A DNA stretch of 54,857 nt from Hofstenia miamia (Eukaryota; Xenacoelomorpha; Acoela; Hofsteniidae): contig CABFPE010000008.1 in NCBI GenBank assembly GCA_900660155.1, positions 2,699,886 to 2,754,742 of the forward strand, given 5' to 3'. Each line of letters opens with the position of its first letter. Position 1 is the stretch's first letter. Under the pieces are notes generated by a model, which saw nothing but the letters and a program-made list of their open reading frames with translations, searched no databases and was not told the origin of the DNA. The position numbers and the translations under genes are program-made. Below are positions 1 through 9,204 of this stretch, piece after piece.

Positions 1-18
1 TTAGGTCAAAGGCCACCC

Positions 19-118
19 CTCTCGACCGATCACAAAAAAGTGGGACGGGCTGGACTCCCCCTCTCGACCAATCAGAAAAAAGTGGGAAGGGAAGGACTCG
101 GTTATATACTACTATTGT
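19..118 (+). repeat. Tandem CCAAT-box-like blocks followed by TATA-like sequence
   Basis: Two tandem copies of a block reading CTCGACC(G/A)ATCAnAAAAAAG and then GTGGGA are followed by TTATATAC at about 112. A third diverged copy (TAGACCAATCAGAGAAAAG) at about 1329 is likewise followed about 30 bp later by TTTATACTATT. The layout resembles CCAAT box plus TATA box. It could be the promoter part of an LTR or another mobile element, but no gene follows that I can identify. Confidence 0.4.
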
Positions 119-1037
119 CTGTTAAGTGCAACGTTGTACACACAGCAGCATAATGGAATTTTACGCGGTTGTACTGTTTTTATAATTTGTCACATTTTGA
201 CATTTGAACAATGGTAACAGATAAAACTATGTAATGTTGACATTATCTGAGAAGTGCAACTTTATACATAGACAGGATTAACGGAATTTCACATTGCTGA
301 AAGAAAGACAACTACCATGAAAGATTTCAAACTTTTTGGTAAGCTATTTTTATAATTAAATCTCAGATATTGTTTTGATTCTTAACACTTTTTGCAATAT
401 TATTTCTAGTTAGTTTTACAGATATTTCTTTTAAAGCGTAATCAATTTTATTTTAATGAATTGCTGCGAATTTACTGTCTGATGTTAAATTTATTATATA
501 CTTTATTATAAAAAAACGTTGTTTGTTTGTTAATACACATTTTGAATTGAATTTGTTTAAACTTTTAATAGTCATGTGTTTTATACTGTGATCTATCATC
601 TCATTTGACTTGTTTATTAATCATTAATTTAGATACTACTGTGTGAAATTCATAACGTGCAAATACACATTGCATTTGTTTCCTGCAGCATTCCCATCCC
701 AACATAAAGGTTTGGCGAATATTATCATTGTTCATTGAACTGTAGATGACATTTGCTATATGAACTTTATCATTTAGTAGTGCATTTTATATTTTCTTTG
801 TACATAAATTTATTATTTATAAATGTTTGTTTTCTCTGTATGGTGAGAGTATGCATCTGTGGAAGCATGTATTTATATTTATTTTAAAAATTATTTTTAC
901 TTGGAAATATTTATCGATTCAAGTTTTAAAAAGTTTTTATTTTTGCAATAAAAAATATAGATAGACTAGGTCACAGAAAAACCCATGGGATTTTTTATGG
1001 TAAATTAATCATTAGGCACCAATGTATTATACTAATG

Positions 1038-1258
1038 TGATAGTCAGTTAACAATGTCATGTATATTAACAAGTATGTAAAATAAAATAAAATATGCAAA
1101 CTATGTTAGTCCACATAAAATATGTAAGTCACTAGTAAAAGTATATGAATCAATGACTATCCAATGTTATGTATATTAATAAAAAGCAAGTATGTAAACT
1201 AAAAATATAAACTAAGTTAGGTCAAATAAATAACATAAAAACTAGTAAAATTACATGA
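1038..1258 (+). repeat. Two-copy tandem repeat of about 110 bp
   Basis: The run from GATAGTCAGTTAACAATGTC to the first ACTAGTAAAAGTATATGAA is repeated imperfectly from GACTATCCAATGTTATG to ACTAGTAAAATTACATGA. Shared words include ATGTATATTAA, CAAGTATGTAAA and ACTAGTAAAA. Confidence 0.6.
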
Positions 1259-1389
1259 CCATACAAGTTCAATGAGGTTACTACAATACCCCCGCCAATA
1301 TCCACGGCTCAGCAGAGGCCAAAGGTCCTCTCTAGACCAATCAGAGAAAAGTGACACCTCCTTGCCGGGACTTTATACTATTTATGTAT

Positions 1390-1810
1390 GTTGCTCTGTT
1401 TTTTTGACTTACCTGGAATCATTAAATAAGCAATTTCAACATTCTTAAAAGCCACAAGGGGCATTTACAACAAATTATGTCTCTATGCAATAAATACGAT
1501 AATCTTATTTTCTTTCTATGTAAAAAATGTACTGTGTTTATAATTTATGTTCTACTATATATACTCCATATTGTTACAAAAATATTGGTAAAATCTGCAT
1601 TATGTGGTTTTTTGCTATATGTATATTTTATTACACATTAGTCTAATTAATATGAATTTTTTTCTAAGCAAGAATTATTTCTAAGAAATATCAAATTTTC
1701 AAACTTTCAAATTTCAAATCAAGCTTTGAATTTCATAACATTCAAATTTTCAAATCAAAGTTTGAAAGGTTTTCAAATTTTATTTTCGTCAAATTTTTAA
1801 AGCTCTGATG
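1390..1810 (+). repeat. Dispersed direct repeat, copy 1
   Basis: Begins ATGTTGCTCTGTTTTTTTGA, continues ACCTGG-ATCATTAAATAAG and ends in a TTTGAAA/TTTCAAA-rich tract before GCTCTGAT. The same order of words recurs at 2996-3430, so this is one repeat family in two diverged copies. No open reading frame is present. Confidence 0.7.
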
Positions 1811-2995
1811 CGAATCACATAACTACAAATTTAGGTGTTTAGCAAATAATGTTCTGGTTTCTTGTTAGATTCATTTTATGCTAAAGATATAGTGTAGAAT
1901 AAATTTAATGTAAAATTACGCCAATACGCTCTTTTGCTGATACATGCTTAGTACATTTTTTAAACATCCATATGCAGCTACCTGATACATCACCCTCAAG
2001 ATTAGTGATTAAGAAATTGTTTAACGAAAATTGATTGAACATTTGAAAATTTTTTAAATATAATAAGGAAAATGACTTACGGAATTAAAAATTAATGTTA
2101 TTTAAAAATCTTGGAAAACCTATCACAAACAGTTAATGGTTTTGTCAAATAGCCAAGTTTTGTACTAAAAAAAATTCCCCGAAAAATCCACTACCTCACC
2201 AATTTATGCCTCAAAATATGAGCAAATTACACACATAGTAAAATCATATAATATATTTGCCTCTATTGCTCAATTTCAGTTGCTATTTACAATAAGCAAC
2301 ATTTTAAATAATCAGCCTGTATTACATTTTATGTTTAATACTATCTTAGATGTCCCTGCATCCTTCCCTAGTTCTTAAAAATGGAATCCTGTCAATTATG
2401 AGCTAATTAGTATACCGTACCCACTTATAAAAATTTTTGAAAAAATTAAATGTTGGGAAATCTATAGGTTTACCACACTACAAAATGACATACATTCAAT
2501 TATCTGGCAGATTGTTGATTCTATACAATTTTGAACCTAGTACAGTAGCCTAGCTGGATTTGTTAGATTTGCAATTCTGCAATACTGTTTATGATGATAA
2601 CAAGTTAAATTTTATAATGATTATGCCAATCAGCCCTTACAGAGCAAATTCAAATTTTCGAACTTTCAAATCAAAATTTGGAAATTTCATAAATTCAAAT
2701 TTAATACCAAATTTTGTAGTGCAAAGAGCAAACTTTGAGATTCAAATTTTGGCAAAATTTACACATCAACGCTATTAAGTTTTCACAATATTATTTTATG
2801 GTAAACTTTATAAATAATAGATTTAAAATTATTGTTAATATTGAAAATGAAGACCTCTGACAGACATTAATAATGGCTTTGTAAATTCATTCATTTATGT
2901 AAAACTCTGGGACTCATTCATTTAGCATGTTTGATAATTAAGCTAACAGTGAACCCATTTTGCGAAGTTTGTGAGTGTGACTATCATGACCACAT

Positions 2996-3430
2996 GCATG
3001 TTGCTCTGTTTTCTTGATTTACCTGGCATCATTAAATAAGCAATTTCAACATTCCTTAAAGTCACAGGGGCATTTTGTATAAATTATATCTCTATGCAAA
3101 AAGCACAATAATCATAGTTTCTTTCTATATATATAAATGTACTATATGTGATTAATTTATGTTCTACTACAAAAATATAGGTAAAATCTACATTGTGTGG
3201 TTGTTAGCCTACCTCATTGATACATATATATTTAATCACACATTAGTCTAATAAATATGCACTTCTTTGTATGTAAGAATTATTTCTAATAAATATCAAA
3301 CTTGAAATCAAATTATCAAACTTTCAACTTCAAATCAAACTTTGAATATAATAATATTCAAATTTTCAAATCAAAGTTTGAGAAGTATCCAAATTTCAAG
3401 TTTCATTTGCGTCAAACTTTGAAAGCCCTG
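2996..3430 (+). repeat. Dispersed direct repeat, copy 2
   Basis: Begins ATGTTGCTCTGTTTTCTTGA and follows copy 1 (1390-1810) through ATCATTAAATAAGCAATTTC, the TTCAAA-rich tract and GCCCTGATT. A lone TTCAAA-rich part also occurs at 2640-2765. Confidence 0.7.
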
Positions 3431-3545
3431 ATTAGCGTACAATATATGATTTAAGAGTTTTACTTTTGCTTGCACCACTAGCAGTTATAAAATTTATTTA
3501 CAGCATTTGCATTAGCTTTAAATACTAATTCATTAAACGTGCGAC

Positions 3546-3740
3546 GGGCGTTATTCGAGTGACGTTATAAAATGGTTATCAACCTCTAAACTTAGCCCTA
3601 ATCCTTCGGCCAAAACTAAAAATTTAAAAAAAAATTAATCATCATAATGAAATACAATGCAATTTCTATTGTTTTGGTGAAGGGTTAGGGTTAAGGTTAG
3701 AGCTTAATAATCATTTTATGACGTCACTCGAACTGGGTCC
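3546..3740. mobile_element. Fold-back MITE with about 70 bp arms
   Basis: Left arm TTCGAGTGACGTTATAAAAT continues to CCTTCGGCCAAAAC (to about 3615). It is mirrored by TTTTGGTGAAGGGTTAGG through ATTTTATGACGTCACTCGAA (about 3678-3737). The spacer is about 60 bp and AT-rich, with no coding capacity. The long near-perfect arms and small size fit a fold-back type miniature element. Confidence 0.75.
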
Positions 3741-4366
3741 TCTAAAGTAAAGTAACGCTTTTCTTATTATTGCATGTTCAATTATTATTCTATTTGTTCA
3801 GATATATTTTCATTGAGATCAACTAACGATTTTAATTCAATTTGATTAATTTGCAGTTTATATTTTAATAACCAGCCTACCGTTTCTAAATTTAAATTTT
3901 ATTTATCATTTATTGGATTGAAATATTTTCTTTTAATCTATTTAGAAAGACACTGTTCCAAAACTGTTTCCAAATTCTCCAAAATATTTACAGTTAACTC
4001 CTGCGAAATACAACTACATTGGCTGAATCTCGAAAGGAATACCAAGAGAATAGACAAAATGATGCCATAAACTCAATGATCAGTGATGAAAAGTTATGCA
4101 CTCATGGTGACGTCAAACGCCTGTGTGATACCCACAAATTTTTTTTATCATTTCGATGACAATCACATTGTATTCTTAAGATAGAACCCTTCAAACTTTG
4201 AATCCCTCGATTTTTCTTTGGTTCTTACAGAAAGCAATAACTCTACTCATTATTCTTGTTATATTGATAGTATTATTTTGGATAACAAGGAATTTAGTGA
4301 TATCATTTTCAGTATCGAAGATGTTAAGTACTTTTACTGAACTTATAAACGTTATTACTAGACTAG

Positions 4367-6109
4367 CTCTCAAACATTGAATTTGAAGAACATTTCAATT
4401 CAATTAACAGTAAATTAACAGAAATTGCAGAAATTTGTGAGAAATCTATTTCAAAGAAAATTTCATTTATTAATGAACAATTACAACTATCTTCTTTACC
4501 CAGACATTCTCATCGGTTTTCTTCGGAGCTACTCACATTTGCGTTTGAACTAAAAACTAGTCCTTCTTCAGCATATAAAATATTGGATGAAAATTATATT
4601 ATTTCTTTACCATCTTCGAGAGGTTTTGAAATGTTGACAAAACCAGTTAAAGACATTGACATTAGTGACTATATAAAACTTCGTTTTGAATCATTAAGTG
4701 ACCAATAACGTCTTGTCATACTAACTGTTGATGAAGTTAGTTCCTCTGCACGATGTGAATTTTTCAATGACCAGTTGCTTGGTGTGACTGAAAATGGTGA
4801 AATATCACGCAAGATGTTAACTTTCATGATATCTTCTCTAACTTCATCCTATCGCGATGTAATATTAAAGTCAGCTTGTTTTTCACTGAAAGTTGTCAGT
4901 TTAGATAATTATTCTGCAAGTAGAAATTTTTTTATAACAAATTTATGCCAAAGTGATCTTTCTCTCACTGTTACAAATGAAAAATTCCAGAACATCCCAT
5001 TTCACTCATTTTTGATCCTACGCATAATTATATAAATATCTTTAACAATTTTCAAAGAAAAAAGATCTTTGAATGGCCAGGATTTCAAAGTAGTGAATTA
5101 TTTACAGCAGATTTCGGGTATCTCATTGAATTTTATGATCTTGAAATGACAAAAAATGTTAAAATTGCTTATAAACTGAGTTATAAGTGCTTTTACCCCT
5201 TGAACATCCAAAAAACATCTGTTAAACTTGAAAGATTTTGCAATTTGGGTAAATCTTTGGATGAAATCAAGCCAATATACTTTATCAAAAGAGACAAGGC
5301 CAGCAGTTGAGTACACGACTTTGTCATTGATAGATTTATTCTATTAAGACAGTTACATTTTCAATTTATTTTGTTGGGAAAATTTCAGTCTGATATCCTA
5401 GAAGCTCGCTTTTCTTGGTATCGTCAATCAGCTGGAGGCAATTAATACATTTCATCGTGTCCGTTAGTAGAAGTTGAAAAACATAAAGACAATATTTTTG
5501 ATCCAATTTTCCGATTTTGACCTGCGTAGTTTCAAAATTTGCTCTGAAAGTCTTTCAAATGAAAAAGAAATGGAGTGCTTGCTCTCAGAACCTTCTTGCA
5601 AAATAGATATTGATGAAGTTTTGGATGAAATTCAACAAAATATTTGTTTTATATTGGAGGCTATATAGGACTATCTTTAAGCAAAACAATCACGTGTAAT
5701 AGCTCCAAACAACTTCTATTTTTTTATAGTGATTTTCCAAAAGGAAGAAATCCCAAACAATTTACTCTCTTTGTTGGATTGTGGAAGATTAAAATCATCT
5801 TTAGATTGGCTCTTCAATTGCGTTTGTTTCATGAATTTGGTATTTGCTCAAGTAATTACTCTTGAAAATTTTTGTTTTCTGATTTCAGACTCTCATCAGA
5901 TTGTTTCCATCTTTAAAAAATTAATTCCCCAATCCTTGCAAACTCATAAATGTGTATCTAAGAAGTGCAATGGATGCTTCAATATTGTGATTAGAAAATG
6001 CTTAAATGTTTGTATAAAGAATTTTATTTCGTTTGTAAAAAATTCAATTATCTCTTGTAAAAATGATTTTAAGAGGAAGATCTATAAACTTATAATTAAA
6101 TACATTTGA
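4367..6109 (+). pseudogene. P-element/THAP9-like transposase, broken
   Basis: Homology to P-superfamily transposases runs over several frames. An open segment 4367-4705 (SSELLTFAFELKTSPSSAYK, IISLPSSRGFEML) is closed by one in-frame TAA at 4706. The same frame continues 4709-5032 with VILTVDEVSSSARCEFFND, LLGVTENGEISRKMLTFMI; the DEV aspartate fits the first catalytic residue. After a frameshift, FDPTHNYINIFNNF and KIFEWPGF follow (to about 5309). LEARFSWYRQSAGGN precedes another stop at about 5446, and shorter pieces run to 6109. No THAP zinc finger is visible upstream. It lies downstream of the LOXHD1-like gene on the opposite strand. The number of breaks makes it inactive. Family assignment is by motif recognition only. 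Confidence 0.7.
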
Positions 6110-6374
6110 TGATATTCTGTTTAAAACTTTCTTTATGTTTTTACAAATAATTTTGCTAATGATTTCAAATACTTTATTTTAAATTGAAGCTTTTCTAATT
6201 TTTAATGAATCTAGTTAACACAGTCAAAAAATATTACATTCACTATATGGCCTAATATGGGCAGCTTCATATTTTTAAGTTCGCACCCAGGTAGTGTTAT
6301 AGAAATCCATGTATGTTATTATCAGTCTGCAATGAATCCAACAGCAGCACTGTGTCAATTTCAAACTTCATGCA

Positions 6375-7180
6375 ATGATAGATTTATATAAAAAGTTCGA
6401 AACAACTGGTAGTGTCTGTGACAAAAAGAAGCCAGCAAGGCCACGTCATGACAATGAAGAAAGTGTTTCTGCAGCCATTCAAGAACATGGGGATGTTCAC
6501 CCATTCGACAAATAAGTAATGTTTCTGGTGTGCCAAAGTCAACAGTACATCGATTCATAAGAAAAAAACTATTATTGAAGAAGTGGAAAATGAAAATTAT
6601 ACAAAAACTAACTCCAAATGATTATGATAAAAGAAAGGAATTCGTAAAGTGGTGGTTGGAAACAATGGTTGACAATGTGGAAAATAGGTTGTGGACAGAT
6701 GAAGCATACTTCCATTTGGATGGAATCGTGTTCACTAAAAATGCATACATATGGAATTACGAAAATCCTCATCCCATTACAGAAAAACCTCTTCATTTTC
6801 CTAAAATTTGCGTTTGGGTAGGATTTTCCGGGAAAATCATAATTCCTCCTCTCATCATTCAAAGTGGTACTATAGATGGCGACAAATACCTCAAAATTTA
6901 ACAAAATCATGCCATTCCATCGTCATTAGAAGACTTGCAATAAAGAGTGTTAATTGCTGCTGAGCAAATAACACTACATGATATGTATCTAATGCTATTG
7001 GCAGTTTTCTGGACAGGCTGCGTTTTTTGAAGACAGTAATGGTGGTCATATGGAACATATTTTGTAATCTCATGCTATACTTCTTTAGTCTATACCACTA
7101 TTCATTGTATTAATAAATTTTTGTTATTGCTTTTGCATATTACTTTCTGTAGTTATTTATGGGACACACTGTACATGAAA
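6375..7180 (+). pseudogene. Tc1/mariner-class transposase, frameshifted and internally deleted
   Basis: The N-terminal helix-turn-helix part reads DLYKKFETTGSVCDKKKPAR, then a frameshift near 6500 leads to IRQISNVSGVPKSTVHRFI and the open frame 6530-6901. That frame contains LWTDEAYFHLDG (first catalytic aspartate in WTDEA) and KPLHFPKICVWVGFSG. After DGDKYLKI the frame stops. The region that should hold the QQDGAPPH motif and the final acidic residue is missing, with sequence resuming near a remnant NGGHMEHI. It is a dead copy. It ends near GGGACACACTGTAC at 7162, but no matching left terminal repeat was found. Confidence 0.75.
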
Positions 7181-7665
7181 AGGATTAAAATTTTATAATA
7201 ATGATTTTTGCATTATGACATAATTACGTCATAACCTCTGAAAGTATATGGTTTTAAATCTGGAAATCGTGTTTTTGTGATTTCTATGAAAATATCTGTA
7301 AAAAACTCTCGTTCCCTTCTATTTCTTCGGTGCGAATGTTTTTCCGATATAGATTTTTAAGTTGGGCAGCACTGAAATTATCTTTAAAAATTATTCGCAT
7401 CGTTCGAAGATTATTATTTTGTTGAAAATATTTAATAAACTGTTTTTAAGCATTTTAATGGTTATATACAATTTAACTTTTATTAATGTGTACACCTTGC
7501 TATTTATAGATGTCAAACAGAAAAGACGAAAAATAAATGACATCTCTGCATTGTCAATTTCATTTCTAATGTCAGCTAAAACAAATATAAACATATCTAA
7601 ACAGTTTTATGCTAAAACTTCGTCTACAGTATTCTCAAAAGATTTTTAAAAATTACAATTCAATA
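7181..7665. other. Gene 3' flank
   Basis: Contains the presumed 3' UTR of the LOXHD1-like gene on the minus strand and a short palindromic CRE-like word (TGACATAATTACGTCA) near 7216. Open frames of 60-95 codons here are AT-rich and show no family features. Confidence 0.4.
7479..7484 (-). promoter_or_regulatory. Candidate polyadenylation signal AATAAA
   Basis: The minus strand reads AATAAA about 180 nt downstream of the LOXHD1-like stop codon, a plausible 3' UTR distance. In DNA this AT-rich the hexamer is expected often by chance, so this is only a candidate. Confidence 0.35.
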
Positions 7666-9204
7666 TTATCTAGAAACTAACTCAAAAGTAGTCTGTGTTT
7701 CGTTAACGGATTTGTCCAACCATTTTTTACAGGGGAAAGTTGTCTTCTCCTTAGTACGCAAGTTCACAACTTCAATCTTATCCAGGAACCATGCCGCACC
7801 GGCACCTGAATGGTCCATTTCTACGATAGCTTTATACAATTTCCCAAGATCTAGAAATTCAAAATAGAAAAGATCTCGCTGACCCTGTTCGAATTTATTA
7901 GTAAAAAGCAGTGATTTTGCTAACTTCTGTTTGTTTGTAGTACCTTTGGAACCACAAAGAGTGAGACTCACATTCGCATCTGTTCCAGCCCCAAAGACGT
8001 CTCCGGTGTACACATTTACTTCATATTTAGTAGGAACTAGCTTCTGATTGAATGTTCCATCTTTTACATCTGTGCATTTAAAATATGAAGCTTGCTCGAC
8101 GCTGGTAGTCGGTTGCAAAGGCTTGTTAATCAAAAATGAAAATGTATCACCGTTAAGTTTGTTAGTGACCTTTACGTCATAACAAAACCAACTGCTATTA
8201 GCACGCGATGTAGAATTTCTTGATGTCTCATGCCCCAAATAAATGCCATCGATTTTTGCAAAGTTTTTTGCTTTTAAATTAAATTTGTTTGTGCTTCCAC
8301 GTGAAAAGAACTTTTCTCTATTTTGAACATTATTAATCTGCAAACTTTGTGAGCGATTTTTTCCACAACAAAGAATTAGAAACACATTACCATGTATACC
8401 AGCATCTCTTTTATCTACAGTGGTTATAACTACTTCATACTCCGTGGATTCAGCACTTGATATGTGTTGGTGCATATTAGAGCAGGCGACTTCTCGCATT
8501 ACCTGCTTGTCATCTTTGGTTGACGAAAGCCATTTATTAACTGGAAAACAAAATAGCTTAGAGTTTTGTTTTACCACTACCTCTTTTAAGTGCCAAGAAG
8601 CATTAAATAATGCATCATCATGCCATATTCTTAATTTGTAAAGAACTCCCAGATCCAGGATTTTATTGAATTTAAAGACATCTGTATGACCAGATTCAAA
8701 TTTGTTGGTATAGGTTTCAGATTTCTTTAACTTCAGTGTATTTGAGTCTCCATTCTCGCCAAACAGTATGCAGAATACATTTGCATCAGTTCCAGAGCCA
8801 CTGAAATCACTAGTGATGACATCAATCTCATAGCTGACATAAGTTACAACCAATTGATCATTAATTTGAGCAGGAAGATCAATCCAATCTTTGTCCTTTT
8901 TGCCAACACCTAACCACTCTTCACAATGAAATTTGTAGGCTTTTTTCGAAGTGAGATTGAGAAGAGAAATGCTTGTAAGAAACCATGCAGTGCGATGTCC
9001 ATTTCGCTGAAGGGTTACTCTCAGTTTCCTAAGAGGTTCTACATCTTCGATTTCCATACAAAATTTGTTGATATTTCCACGCTCAAATTGAACCTCACAC
9101 TTTTCAAATAGATGAACCAAACTGGTACCACCTAGGCCAAACAATTGTATAAATATTTGGCAATCCGTTCCAGCATGTTCGACATCTCCAGTGGTTACTT
9201 CAAC
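7666..9204 (-). CDS. LOXHD1: LOXHD1-like terminal exon Q: PLAT 11 to PLAT 14 and stop
   Basis: A 1539 bp exon encoding 512 residues and TAA at 7666-7668. Four PLATs follow one another: VEVTTGDVEHAGTDCQIF; SYEIDVITSDFSGSGTDAN; EYEVVITTVDKRDAGIHGN; and KYEVNVYTGDVFGAGTDAN. The third is the most divergent: its GHD strand becomes GHETSRNSTSRANSSWF and the usual FPC-RWL ends as LINKPLQ. The chain ends FPCKKWLDKSVNETQTTFE plus LVSR. Acceptor is TTATTTAG, phase 0. Elsewhere in this gene one domain usually spans two or three exons, so this intron-free block is unlike its neighbours. Confidence 0.95.
   Translation of the reverse strand, partial: VEVTTGDVEHAGTDCQIFIQLFGLGGTSLVHLFEKCEVQFERGNINKFCMEIEDVEPLRKLRVTLQRNGHRTAWFLTSISLLNLTSKKAYKFHCEEWLGVGKKDKDWIDLPAQINDQLVVTYVSYEIDVITSDFSGSGTDANVFCILFGENGDSNTLKLKKSETYTNKFESGHTDVFKFNKILDLGVLYKLRIWHDDALFNASWHLKEVVVKQNSKLFCFPVNKWLSSTKDDKQVMREVACSNMHQHISSAESTEYEVVITTVDKRDAGIHGNVFLILCCGKNRSQSLQINNVQNREKFFSRGSTNKFNLKAKNFAKIDGIYLGHETSRNSTSRANSSWFCYDVKVTNKLNGDTFSFLINKPLQPTTSVEQASYFKCTDVKDGTFNQKLVPTKYEVNVYTGDVFGAGTDANVSLTLCGSKGTTNKQKLAKSLLFTNKFEQGQRDLFYFEFLDLGKLYKAIVEMDHSGAGAAWFLDKIEVVNLRTKEKTTFPCKKWLDKSVNETQTTFELVSR

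Larger units (their letters stand above)
1..3540. repeat. Gene-free repeat-rich flank
   Basis: No coding region is supported here. The stretch holds three copies of a CCAAT-box-like block (25-115 and about 1325-1357), a two-copy tandem repeat (about 1038-1258), a direct repeat of about 430 bp (1390-1810 and 2996-3430) and three clusters rich in TTTGAAA/TTTCAAA words. The 72-codon open frame at 2560-2778 lies in one of these clusters and has no protein-like features. Confidence 0.7.

Noticed and set aside
2560..2778. 72-codon plus-strand open frame
   Set aside because: It lies in a TTCAAA-rich repeat cluster and its composition follows the repeat; no domain or splice context.
8420..8641. Plus-strand open frames opposite exon Q (also 8926-9111)
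   Set aside because: Antisense shadows of the PLAT-coding exon.
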